Part shown: piece after piece, positions 1 to 5,266 of the stretch
How positions within the stretch are numbered: position 1 is the stretch's first letter
Layout: each line of letters starts with the position of its first letter
Assembly (NCBI GenBank): GCA_030038695.1
Contig: JASHSN010000027.1
Coordinates: forward strand, 1 to 10,651
DNA from: Nitrososphaeraceae archaeon
GTDB taxonomy: Archaea > Thermoproteota > Nitrososphaeria > Nitrososphaerales > Nitrososphaeraceae
Reading direction: 5' to 3'
Length of the DNA stretch: 10,651 bases
Notes under the pieces: model-generated
What the model saw: the letters and a program-made list of their open reading frames with translations, nothing else
Database searches by the model: none
What the model was told of the DNA's origin: nothing
Translations under genes and position numbers: made by a program

Positions 1-121
1 CCCGTTGTAGTTCATCTAATGTATTAGAATCTAACCTAAAAGTGATACTCTGGCTTTTCTTTGGTTTAGCTGAATATGTTTCCTTTTCTCTAACTCCGCT
101 GTCCGTAGGTGCATCAATCAC
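1..121 (-). CDS. Ribbon-helix-helix regulator, N-terminal part (runs off the left edge)
   Basis: Reading leftwards from a GTG at 121-119, the frame stays open to the window edge (40 codons). A basic, polar tail of about 24 residues (with 'KPKKSQ') leads into 'SITFRLDSNTLDELQR', the typical beta-strand and first helix of an RHH (Arc/MetJ-like) DNA-binding domain. A TGA stop lies in the same frame 15 bases before the GTG, and no ATG is available, so GTG is the likely start. An AT-rich TATA-like box (149-158) about 30 bases upstream fits a nearly leaderless mRNA. The core resembles that of the complete RHH protein at 5267-5857. RHH proteins normally act as dimeric repressors; the target is unknown. 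The gene is divergent from the CBS gene at 299 and shares its intergenic region. Confidence 0.6.
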   Translation of the reverse strand, partial: MIDAPTDSGVREKETYSAKPKKSQSITFRLDSNTLDELQR

Positions 122-148
122 GCTAGTACGTCTTCAACGAGGGGTGAC

Positions 149-158
149 ATTTAAAAAT
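149..158 (-). promoter_or_regulatory. TATA-like box for the RHH gene at the left edge
   Basis: On the minus strand this reads ATTTTTAAAT, centred about 32 bases before the GTG at 121. The position fits an archaeal promoter with a very short leader. No other candidate was seen in the gap. Confidence 0.35.
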
Positions 159-230
159 TACTATGAGCATTCCCTCGCGCCATACATAAATATATTTTTC
201 TAATACATAAGCTTTTCAAAAAGGCTCGAA

Positions 231-245
231 TGCAGTGCAATGCAC
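231..245 (+). promoter_or_regulatory. Palindromic element TGCAGTGCAATGCAC, copy 1 (candidate operator)
   Basis: The 15-mer contains GTGCA-A-TGCAC, a perfect 5-base inverted repeat around a single base. An identical 15-mer lies at 2394-2408, and related elements lie at 4415-4433 and 2549-2563. Here it ends 53 bases before the TTG start of the CBS gene and just upstream of that gene's TATA-like box, a usual place for an archaeal activator or repressor site. The cognate protein is unknown. Confidence 0.5.
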
Positions 246-251
246 AACATT

Positions 252-266
252 CCAATATATAATATA
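252..266 (+). promoter_or_regulatory. TATA box region for the first CBS gene
   Basis: CCAATATATAATATA is a strong AT stretch about 35-45 bases before the TTG at 299 and would give a leader of roughly 10-15 bases. It lies a few bases downstream of the palindromic element at 231-245. Confidence 0.45.
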
Positions 267-298
267 CTACCACATCAATAGGATATCGAGAAAATCGT

Positions 299-814
299 TT
301 GAATAGTCTAGAAACCATCTCGGTATCTAGTATCATGACTCGAGATGTAAAAACCGAAAAAGAAGATCAAGATGTTTTAATAGCCTGTAGAATCATGTAT
401 GAAAACAATATTGGATGTATCATTATTGTAAGCCAAAGTGACAATAATAATACTAAACCAGTTGGGATAATCACGGAAAGAGATATAGTACGAATGCTAG
501 GATCGTTAAAGCCACTACGCTTGTTACAGACGCGACTACGCGACATAATGAGTAAACCATTGGTCAATGTCTCAATAAACAGCTCAGTAAGAGATGCAAT
601 TCAAACTATGCAACAAAAGAACATTCGTCGACTTGTAGTATCTGATGGTGACGAAATGGTTGGTATAATCACAGATAAAGACATTTTCAGAACACTAATG
701 AATAATCAGGATCTTATTCCTATTCTGCTAGATGATAAACTATTAGTAGAACATAAAACGGTTTACGACCAGTTTAGTCAATATTGGTTTTCGGATATTT
801 TGCGGAGGTCGTAA
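299..814 (+). CDS. Two-CBS-domain protein (putative nucleotide sensor)
   Basis: The 171-aa product carries two CBS motifs. CBS1 is about residues 10-67, opening with 'SIMTRDVKT' and closing with 'GIITERD'. CBS2 is about 83-132, opening with 'DIMSKPLVNV' and closing with 'GIITDKD'. The closing G-x-I-T-x-x-D signatures supply the Thr and Asp that usually contact the ribose of AMP, ATP or S-adenosylmethionine. A C-terminal tail of about 38 residues has no recognised domain. No catalytic or DNA-binding domain is present, so it probably works as a stand-alone cytosolic sensor that binds a partner. The start is TTG: the next ATG (334) falls inside the first CBS motif. The four-CBS gene follows on the same strand, suggesting co-transcription. 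Ligand and partner are unknown. Confidence 0.85.
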   Translation: MNSLETISVSSIMTRDVKTEKEDQDVLIACRIMYENNIGCIIIVSQSDNNNTKPVGIITERDIVRMLGSLKPLRLLQTRLRDIMSKPLVNVSINSSVRDAIQTMQQKNIRRLVVSDGDEMVGIITDKDIFRTLMNNQDLIPILLDDKLLVEHKTVYDQFSQYWFSDILRRS

Positions 815-865
815 ACAATGATAATTGATCTTAATAAGAAATCAATTAATACTAAATCGGAGTAA
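804..865 (+). other. Strong Shine-Dalgarno plus ATG opening a 15-codon ORF before the four-CBS gene
   Basis: GGAGGT (804-809) sits at the end of the upstream CBS gene, eight bases before ATG 818-820. This is the best ribosome-binding site in the window. The ATG opens only 15 codons (MIIDLNKKSINTKSE) before TAA at 863-865, in a different frame from the four-CBS ORF, whose first ATG is at 891. It could be a translated leader, or the original start of the four-CBS gene separated from it by a frameshift. Confidence 0.4.
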
Positions 866-890
866 TAACAACATTCATTTCTGTATTTTT

Positions 891-1814
891 ATGAACGACC
901 TATCAGATATTCGAATAAAAGATGCAGCTCCCCATATATTTAGACGACCATTTTTGTTTGTTGAATCAAATACACAAATGCTTCAAATAGCGACATTTTT
1001 CGCAATAGGCCCTCAGATATATGTAGATGGAATAATAGTAATCGATGAAGTACAAAAGGGACCTGTAGGTAGAATTAGCAGTAAACATATTATTTCTAGT
1101 ATTCTGGATTCTGGTTATCCGGATTGTTTGCAAAAAAAAGCTTCACAAATAATGGATAGATCTGTAATACTTCTAGAAATGGATTCTCCCATAAAAGAAG
1201 CATTGGAAGTCTTTGAGAGAACAAGGTTTGCCTTTATTCCAATATTAACAAAAAAGGAGGATAAGATGGATGAGCTAGACGACGTTAAGGTTGTAGCTGC
1301 ATCACTCACAATAAGAGATATTCTACCGCTAATTGCAAAAGCTAATCTTAACAACACAATAAGAGAATTATCTTCTCAATTAATATCCCTAGATGGCAAC
1401 ACCGGCATTAGAATTGCATTATACCATATGATGAATAATGGTATTAGAAATATCGGAATAAGACAAGAAGGTTCTGCTCATGATGATGTTACGAGCGAAA
1501 ACAGCGGAATAAAATATAATTTGCCAGGTATTATAAATGATAGAAAGATACTCGAGTTCTTACTAAGTCATGATGGAAGAACATTTTTGCGCAAAAATGG
1601 GATTGCACGATTAGCAGACCTCAACATAGTTGATAACCTAGATATAATTTCTCCAACTACTGTTAAATCCAACAGTACTGTAAGTAGGGCTGCAGAACTA
1701 TTGATGGATATACACAATCCATGCTTGATCTTAGAAGAGAATGAAAAAGGTGAGCATAATTACATAATTACGCCTTGGGACATTGTAATGAAAACACTAT
1801 TGGGAGGAATGTAG
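891..1814 (+). CDS. Four-CBS-domain protein
   Basis: From ATG 891 the product is 307 aa. Four CBS-like repeats can be traced: about residues 8-75 ('RIKDAAPHIF...GPVGRISSKHI'), 84-150 ('ASQIMDRSVILLEMDSP...SLTIRDIL'), 157-228 ('TIRELSSQLISLDGN...GIINDRKIL') and 248-303 ('DNLDIISPTTVKSNSTV...IITPWDIV'). Tandem CBS pairs form disc-like Bateman modules that bind adenosyl ligands. The closing Thr and Asp are only partly conserved here, so some sites may be empty. No effector domain is fused. The frame extends upstream to a TTG at 825, but the added 22 residues do not look like part of a CBS fold. The start is uncertain because a strong ribosome-binding site points at ATG 818 in another frame. Probably co-transcribed with the CBS gene that ends 76 bases upstream. 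Confidence 0.75.
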   Translation: MNDLSDIRIKDAAPHIFRRPFLFVESNTQMLQIATFFAIGPQIYVDGIIVIDEVQKGPVGRISSKHIISSILDSGYPDCLQKKASQIMDRSVILLEMDSPIKEALEVFERTRFAFIPILTKKEDKMDELDDVKVVAASLTIRDILPLIAKANLNNTIRELSSQLISLDGNTGIRIALYHMMNNGIRNIGIRQEGSAHDDVTSENSGIKYNLPGIINDRKILEFLLSHDGRTFLRKNGIARLADLNIVDNLDIISPTTVKSNSTVSRAAELLMDIHNPCLILEENEKGEHNYIITPWDIVMKTLLGGM

Positions 1815-1826
1815 AATAATTAAAAG

Positions 1827-1856
1827 CTAATATCTATGATAGATGACAGATATTAG
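1827..1856. terminator. Hairpin between convergent genes (possible terminator)
   Basis: CTAATATCT (1827-1835) and AGATATTAG (1848-1856) form a perfect 9-bp stem with a 12-base loop. It lies 13 bases after the four-CBS stop and before the 3' end of the convergent NTF2-like gene. No long T-run follows, so it may protect a 3' end rather than terminate transcription. Confidence 0.35.
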
Positions 1857-1919
1857 GAAAGTTGAATTAGTCCGTTAATATAGAAGTACCTTCTCCCTTT
1901 CTATTCAGGTGGAAATGCC

Positions 1920-2372
1920 TTATCGTATGAGTTGTATATGCAAAAAATTGATTCTTCTATTGTTTGAGTGAAACTTATCTTTACTATCATAGCCGAATTT
2001 AAAAATAGATCGAAGCATTATTTTCTGTCCTGATCGAAATGTACACGTAACGTTACTTTTGTTATGATAACAGTCTATCCACTCAATTCGGTCTTCATAA
2101 CAATAAGGACAATGAAGTAAGTCATACAATCTCATCGTTGTCGTTATTATAGTGTTCATCTTTAATCCACTGTCCTCCGGTTTACTAAAGGGTTCGTGAA
2201 TTATAGCATCTTCTGTAAATAGATCCAAAACATGACGTATGTCTTTTCTCAATGTTAGCCTAAAATAGTCGTAGACTAGGTCTTCATTGTCTAGAAGTAT
2301 TCTGTCTCTATTTGGTTTGATGACGTTTAGACAGTCGTTTTTCACAACACAATCTGTTATCAGAAAATTCAT
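1920..2372 (-). CDS. NTF2/SnoaL-like family protein of unknown substrate
   Basis: The 150-aa product fits the NTF2/SnoaL-like cone fold. A leading helix ('LVYDYFRLTLRKDIRHVLDL') is followed by 'FTEDAIIHEPFS', the hallmark where charged residues line the pocket, and by a strand-rich C-terminal half ending in 'INFLHIQLIR'. Members bind small hydrophobic ligands or catalyse isomerase or cyclase steps; the substrate cannot be told from sequence. The fold appears to begin near residue 30. The annotated start is ATG 2372, but the TATA-like box at 2375-2385 is too close for it; GTG at residue 10 (2345) would be better placed for a nearly leaderless mRNA and would put the palindromic element about 48 bases upstream, as at the two CBS genes. 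It converges with the CBS genes. Confidence 0.65.
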   Translation of the reverse strand: MNFLITDCVVKNDCLNVIKPNRDRILLDNEDLVYDYFRLTLRKDIRHVLDLFTEDAIIHEPFSKPEDSGLKMNTIITTTMRLYDLLHCPYCYEDRIEWIDCYHNKSNVTCTFRSGQKIMLRSIFKFGYDSKDKFHSNNRRINFLHIQLIR

Positions 2373-2374
2373 GT

Positions 2375-2385
2375 GTTAAATAACT
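2375..2385 (-). promoter_or_regulatory. TATA-like box for the NTF2-like gene
   Basis: The minus strand reads AGTTATTTAAC. Its centre is about 8 bases before ATG 2372 but about 35 bases before the GTG at 2345, favouring the shorter protein. Confidence 0.35.
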
Positions 2386-2393
2386 ACTTGGTT

Positions 2394-2408
2394 TGCAGTG
2401 CAATGCAC
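2394..2408 (-). promoter_or_regulatory. Palindromic element, copy 2 (exact match to copy 1)
   Basis: TGCAGTGCAATGCAC on the plus strand, identical over 15 bases to 231-245. It lies upstream of the minus-strand NTF2-like gene, next to its TATA-like box. As the core is nearly symmetric, orientation may not matter. Confidence 0.5.
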
Positions 2409-2548
2409 TAGATTCTTCGAATATCCCCTATTGCTGATAGAAATTGATTTGAATGATTGTGGATGATATCAAACATAACAGTCGAGATCGATGAAATGAG
2501 ATTATCCAACGTGTAGTTTCCTATTAAACGAATGACGTAAAGAATGCT

Positions 2549-2563
2549 ATGCATTGTATTGCA
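2549..2563 (-). promoter_or_regulatory. Degenerate copy of the palindromic element
   Basis: The minus strand reads TGCAATACAATGCAT, matching the 15-mer at 12 of 15 positions. It lies between the decayed biotin-carrier gene and the NTF2-like gene, roughly 150 bases upstream of copy 2. It may be a secondary site or chance. Confidence 0.25.
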
Positions 2564-2608
2564 TTCAGACATTTTAAAACTCTTGCCGTATAAGATATTT
2601 GAAAGATT

Positions 2609-3016
2609 TCATGATATCTTAACTTCCCTTGACAGAGTGGTTTTTGAGGCTTTGATATCCTTTATCTTTCCGTTTCTTGGTGACTTAATCTGATTATCCA
2701 TTTTCATTGCCTGCAGAATTGCAATTACATCTCTTCTTTAACTTCTCACTAAGACGTCTGTTATATTGCCACTCATAGGCATCTTTACCTCCTTTATTGA
2801 TTCTGTCTTTGAGGAGTTTTTTGATACCACGTAAGCCATGCCATTTAATATAACGAAGGAGGGATCACCATGCTCTATGAAATCTATGTAAAAGGTGTGT
2901 CCTTATATTATAATTTCATCTTCGCTTAACTTTATCGTGATTTCGTTATTGTCGAACCACACTCTCTCTCCGATATTTTTTATATTATAAGGAGTACCAT
3001 TAACATGTATTTTCAT
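2609..3016 (-). pseudogene. Decayed biotin carrier protein (biotin/lipoyl attachment domain)
   Basis: One minus-strand frame of 136 codons from ATG 3016 to TGA 2609 reads as a biotin carboxyl carrier protein interrupted by two in-frame TAA codons (2903-2905 and 2738-2740). Residues 1-37 (MKIHVNGTPYNI...) and 39-92 are coherent, with 'VKMPMSGNITDVLV' near 77-90 matching the start of the biotinyl domain. Residues 97-124 contain 'VIAILQAMKMDNQIKSPRNG', whose AMKM holds the biotinylated lysine (codon 2704-2702). The loop before AMKM and the strand after it are short of residues usual for the fold (no 'G-D-x-V' turns), pointing to small deletions. GTGAGG lies just upstream of the ATG. In these archaea the intact protein carries CO2 for acetyl/propionyl-CoA carboxylase. 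This copy cannot make a full domain unless the stops are errors. Confidence 0.75.
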
Positions 3017-3021
3017 TTTCC

Positions 3022-3078
3022 TCACTTGTCCATTGTATCAAAGACATCAAATGCAGCAATCAATTCAACCAATGCTTT
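3022..3078 (-). pseudogene. Possible C-terminal tail of a lost gene upstream of the biotin carrier
   Basis: The minus strand encodes 'KALVELIAAFDVFDTMDK' and a TGA at 3024-3022, with a further stop in frame just before it. The TGA lies inside the GTGAGG that precedes the biotin-carrier ATG, the close spacing typical of an operon. It could be the end of a carboxylase subunit gene, which often adjoins biotin carriers, but the stretch is too short to identify. Confidence 0.3.
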
Positions 3079-3189
3079 TCATCCATGGTTCCTGATAAAT
3101 TCCTTCTTGCTTAGGAGCCTAATTGTTCGATATTATTAATGGGAATTGAAAAAACACAGTTTAACATTTTTTGATATAGCGGTAGATTA

Positions 3190-3242
3190 TATTCTACTGA
3201 TATGGCTTAGTTCCATGAACCTATTCTACTGATATGGCTTAG
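3190..3242. repeat. 21-bp direct repeat at the 3' end of the 128-aa gene
   Basis: A 21-base sequence beginning TATTCTACTGATATGG occurs at 3190-3210 and again at 3222-3242, exact, with 11 bases between. The right copy contains the last codons and TAG stop (3228-3226) of the gene at 3226-3612, so the left copy duplicates the gene's end downstream of the stop. Confidence 0.85.
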
Positions 3243-3612
3243 AATGTTTATCAAATAGATTCTTCAACCATTCTCTATGCCCGTCATGTATTTGATTGTC
3301 GCTTAAAGTTGTCTTTTTTGCCACGTGAAGGTTGTCACCAAAGATTATTTCTTCTTGATTAAGTGTATAATCTGGCATCATCTCTGCATGTATTCTGAGG
3401 AAATTCCTTTTGTTATTGACAAAATTGATTAGTCCATATTTTATTAGGAGATTGTTTGTTTCCGGATGTCTATGTGCAACTACTTCCGTATAATGCAATC
3501 TCGACTTTGAAGGCATTTCTGTCTTCACTAATTTGCCTAACATTTCTCTGTGACCTTCCCAAAGTGGGCCTAGTTCGAACTGTTGTATCTTTTCACTCTT
3601 AATCGAAGACAT
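3226..3612 (-). CDS. Hypothetical protein with two GHRE motifs, downstream of the zinc ferredoxin
   Basis: The 128-aa product is not recognised. It is hydrophilic and His-rich, without signal peptide or membrane segment. Two similar patches, 'LWEGHREMLGKL' (residues 17-28) and 'IHDGHREWLKNL' (108-119), flank a central section with 'HYTEVVAHRHPETNN' (40-54); the repeated Gly-His-Arg-Glu suggests an internal duplication or paired binding sites. The gene starts 57 bases after the ferredoxin stop on the same strand, so the two are probably co-transcribed and may be linked functionally. GGAG occurs upstream, but about 20 bases or more from the ATG, too far to act as a normal ribosome-binding site. 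The last codons overlap a 21-bp direct repeat. Confidence 0.6.
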   Translation of the reverse strand: MSSIKSEKIQQFELGPLWEGHREMLGKLVKTEMPSKSRLHYTEVVAHRHPETNNLLIKYGLINFVNNKRNFLRIHAEMMPDYTLNQEEIIFGDNLHVAKKTTLSDNQIHDGHREWLKNLFDKHSKPYQ

Positions 3613-3669
3613 TTATCTATTTCTTTAATATAGCTCCTTTCTTTTCTCTTTTACTATTGCCAATGCCAC

Positions 3670-4164
3670 CTAGGTGAAAGTCTGTGATGCTTGTTCATGG
3701 AATTCTGTATTTGACTGTTCTACCTTAATTGATTGTGTAGGACAGACAGCGACGCAAGCCATGCAATATATACAGTCTTGTTCTCTAATTGGTTCGGACT
3801 TGTCTGTATAATCAACTCTATCTTCTTTGTTCGTACTACCGACACCGTTGCTTGTAGCATTAGCCATGTCGACTGCAGGTACATCGTTATCTGTTCTATA
3901 CCACTGATATAACTTGACAGGACATACATCTATACAGGAGCCGTCTGCAATGCAGCAATCCCAATCAACAGCAACCATAGTACCATGTACACCTATAGGG
4001 ACAAGTTCCTCATTTCTTGCAGCATAAGCTGCTATTACATCTTTATTTTCAGCAGCATCCGCAAGTCTTCCAGGGCCCCAAACAAAATGATAATGTTGAC
4101 CATCGCTGTGTCTATGTTTACCGATTACCTGATGGTTTCTTGGAAAGTATCGATCTATTGGCAT
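3670..4164 (-). CDS. zfx: Zinc-containing ferredoxin (Zfx type, two iron-sulfur clusters)
   Basis: The 164-aa product matches archaeal Zfx ferredoxins, the abundant soluble electron carriers of Sulfolobus and Thermoplasma. Cluster I is C71-IAD-G-S-C77-IDV-C81-P, where D74 stands in for one Cys as in seven-iron ferredoxins. Cluster II is the full C131-x2-C134-x2-C137-x3-C141-P. The N-terminal extension is His-rich (H11, H17, H19, H24, H26) and 'GVHGTMVAVDWD' (58-69) matches the segment holding the third zinc histidine. The fourth zinc ligand in Sulfolobus, an Asp before cluster II, aligns with 'SEP' here, so Glu124 may replace it. Compared with Sulfolobus, about 25 extra polar residues (roughly 92-120) lie between the clusters and about 20 between the His-rich segment and 'GVHG'. 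A TATA box 28 bases before ATG 4164 implies a leaderless mRNA. Confidence 0.88.
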   Translation of the reverse strand: MPIDRYFPRNHQVIGKHRHSDGQHYHFVWGPGRLADAAENKDVIAAYAARNEELVPIGVHGTMVAVDWDCCIADGSCIDVCPVKLYQWYRTDNDVPAVDMANATSNGVGSTNKEDRVDYTDKSEPIREQDCIYCMACVAVCPTQSIKVEQSNTEFHEQASQTFT

Positions 4165-4187
4165 GCTCTTAATTCTTGAGAGTGACT

Positions 4188-4196
4188 CTTATAAAG
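4188..4196 (-). promoter_or_regulatory. TATA box for the zinc ferredoxin
   Basis: The minus strand reads CTTTATAAG, a near-consensus archaeal TATA box centred 28 bases before ATG 4164. Transcription would begin at or next to the start codon. Confidence 0.6.
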
Positions 4197-4294
4197 TGTA
4201 AAGATATTTTGCAATTATTTGCAATTGATTTAGTGCAGATAGAGTTATGTTAGTCTAACGAAAATGGTAAGAAAATCATCGATTCAATAACGCA

Positions 4295-4326
4295 TAGAGA
4301 AATCTGACAATAGAGAAATCTGACAA
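4295..4326. repeat. 16-bp perfect tandem repeat
   Basis: TAGAGAAATCTGACAA occurs twice head to tail (4295-4310 and 4311-4326). It lies in the 323-base gap between the divergent ferredoxin and HTH-CBS genes. It may be a recent slippage duplication or paired binding sites. Confidence 0.85.
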
Positions 4327-4372
4327 TGGCAGATTTAGTATGCGCTCGGCCTTGAGAAGCTTGTATGGTAAT

Positions 4373-4386
4373 ATTGTGCGCACAAT
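4373..4386. promoter_or_regulatory. 14-bp perfect palindrome ATTGTGCGCACAAT
   Basis: A perfect dyad with a GC core in an AT-rich gap, 29 bases upstream of the imperfect palindrome at 4415-4433 and about 100 bases before the HTH-CBS start. It has the form of a binding site for a dimeric regulator. The protein is unknown. Confidence 0.4.
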
Positions 4387-4414
4387 TTTCTTGACCTTTT
4401 TTCAATCTCTGATT

Positions 4415-4433
4415 TGCAGTGCATTACACTGTA
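4415..4433 (+). promoter_or_regulatory. Extended palindromic element before the HTH-CBS gene
   Basis: TGCAGTGCATTACACTGTA is an imperfect palindrome with 9-base arms around one base and two mismatches. Its left half, TGCAGTGCA, is identical to the left half of the elements at 231-245 and 2394-2408. It ends 54 bases before ATG 4488, nearly the same spacing as copy 1 to its gene (53). Confidence 0.5.
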
Positions 4434-4457
4434 TTCCTTATCAATAATAAACAGTTG

Positions 4458-4467
4458 TATATTAAAA
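4458..4467 (+). promoter_or_regulatory. TATA box for the HTH-CBS gene
   Basis: TATATTAAAA is centred 26 bases before ATG 4488, the spacing of a leaderless archaeal mRNA. An ATG at 4481 opens only a seven-codon frame and is passed over. Confidence 0.55.
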
Positions 4468-4487
4468 TTCAACAGGTACGATGAATA

Positions 4488-5147
4488 ATGAAATTAAAAG
4501 ATAGTGGTAGTAACGATACTATGCAAGGAGAAGGAGAGGAATTTTGTCGTAAAAGACAAGTAATAGCTTCTTTGTATCAGTATTCAGATCTTTCTGTCAA
4601 GAACATAGCTCAACAGGTTGATATGTCTCCTAATGAAGTGCAAGGTATAACCGATGAATTAGCGAAGTCAGAAGGTTTGCAATTATTAGTAGAACAAAGC
4701 ATCACCAAATTAGACAAAATAATGTCTAGTAGTGTGGTGTGCATAGATGTCTCAAAAACTGTTGGTGACGCAGCAGCATTAATGACTGAAAAGAAGGTAG
4801 GAAGTGTTATTGTAACTAAACAAGGTAAACCATCTGGTATAATAACAGAAAGAGATCTAGTAAGAGGGCTAGCAAAAAAAGAAGACGTTTACCTTCGTGC
4901 TACATTGCTTGAAAGTTTCGCTTCATACCCGCTTATCACTGCAAAACCTACAGCTACTGTAGAGGAAGCAGCACAAACCATGTTCAAAAACAAAATCCGT
5001 AGGCTTCCAATCGTTACTGAATCCGATGTAGCGACAGGAATAGTAACGGTAACCGATTTAGCTATGTATCTTTCGCCTACAAGAAGACCGGGTTTAGCAT
5101 TATCAATACTCCAAGCGATTTCAAGAGGTAGGAAAAGTAAAAACTGA
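4488..5147 (+). CDS. Helix-turn-helix protein with two CBS domains (putative ligand-sensing regulator)
   Basis: The 219-aa product has an N-terminal helical segment (about residues 20-66) that reads as a helix-turn-helix: 'VIASLYQYSDLSVKNIAQQV', then 'DMSPNEVQGITDELAKSEGL', in which 'LSVKNIAQQVDMSPNEVQ' looks like the turn and recognition helix. Two CBS domains follow: CBS1 about 75-127 ('DKIMSSSVVCIDVSKTVGDA...GIITERD') and CBS2 about 141-196 ('PLITAKPTATVEEAA...RRLPIV...GIVTVTD'). Both end in the Thr-x-x-Asp ribose-contact signature, so adenine-nucleotide or SAM binding is likely. The C-terminal tail is basic ('SRGRKSKN'). This layout suggests a transcription regulator whose DNA binding responds to energy state. 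The promoter carries palindromes at 4373-4386 and 4415-4433, so self-regulation is plausible but inferred. The HTH call is from pattern only. Confidence 0.82.
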   Translation: MKLKDSGSNDTMQGEGEEFCRKRQVIASLYQYSDLSVKNIAQQVDMSPNEVQGITDELAKSEGLQLLVEQSITKLDKIMSSSVVCIDVSKTVGDAAALMTEKKVGSVIVTKQGKPSGIITERDLVRGLAKKEDVYLRATLLESFASYPLITAKPTATVEEAAQTMFKNKIRRLPIVTESDVATGIVTVTDLAMYLSPTRRPGLALSILQAISRGRKSKN

Positions 5148-5169
5148 AATATGTTTATCTATATATAGC

Positions 5170-5205
5170 AAAAAAATATCAGTTAAATTTATCCATTCAT
5201 TTTTT
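5170..5205. terminator. T-run termination signals between convergent genes
   Basis: On the plus strand T6 at 5200-5205 lies 53 bases after the HTH-CBS stop. On the minus strand T7 (A-run 5170-5176) lies about 90 bases beyond the RHH gene's stop. Archaeal RNA polymerase terminates at T-runs, so each may end one of the two convergent transcripts. Confidence 0.4.
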
Positions 5206-5266
5206 AGTAGTTGCCAAGTCTCAGTCCCTCGTATATGACTACTAGATGGAATAAATTATAGGTAGC

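Noticed and set aside
151..336. Minus-strand open frame across the divergent promoter region
   Set aside because: It covers the TATA box and the palindromic element, and its Cys/Ile/Tyr-rich translation looks like non-coding AT-rich sequence.
3111..3122. Palindrome TTAGG-AG-CCTAA
   Set aside because: Short, isolated dyad in decayed sequence with no gene start nearby.
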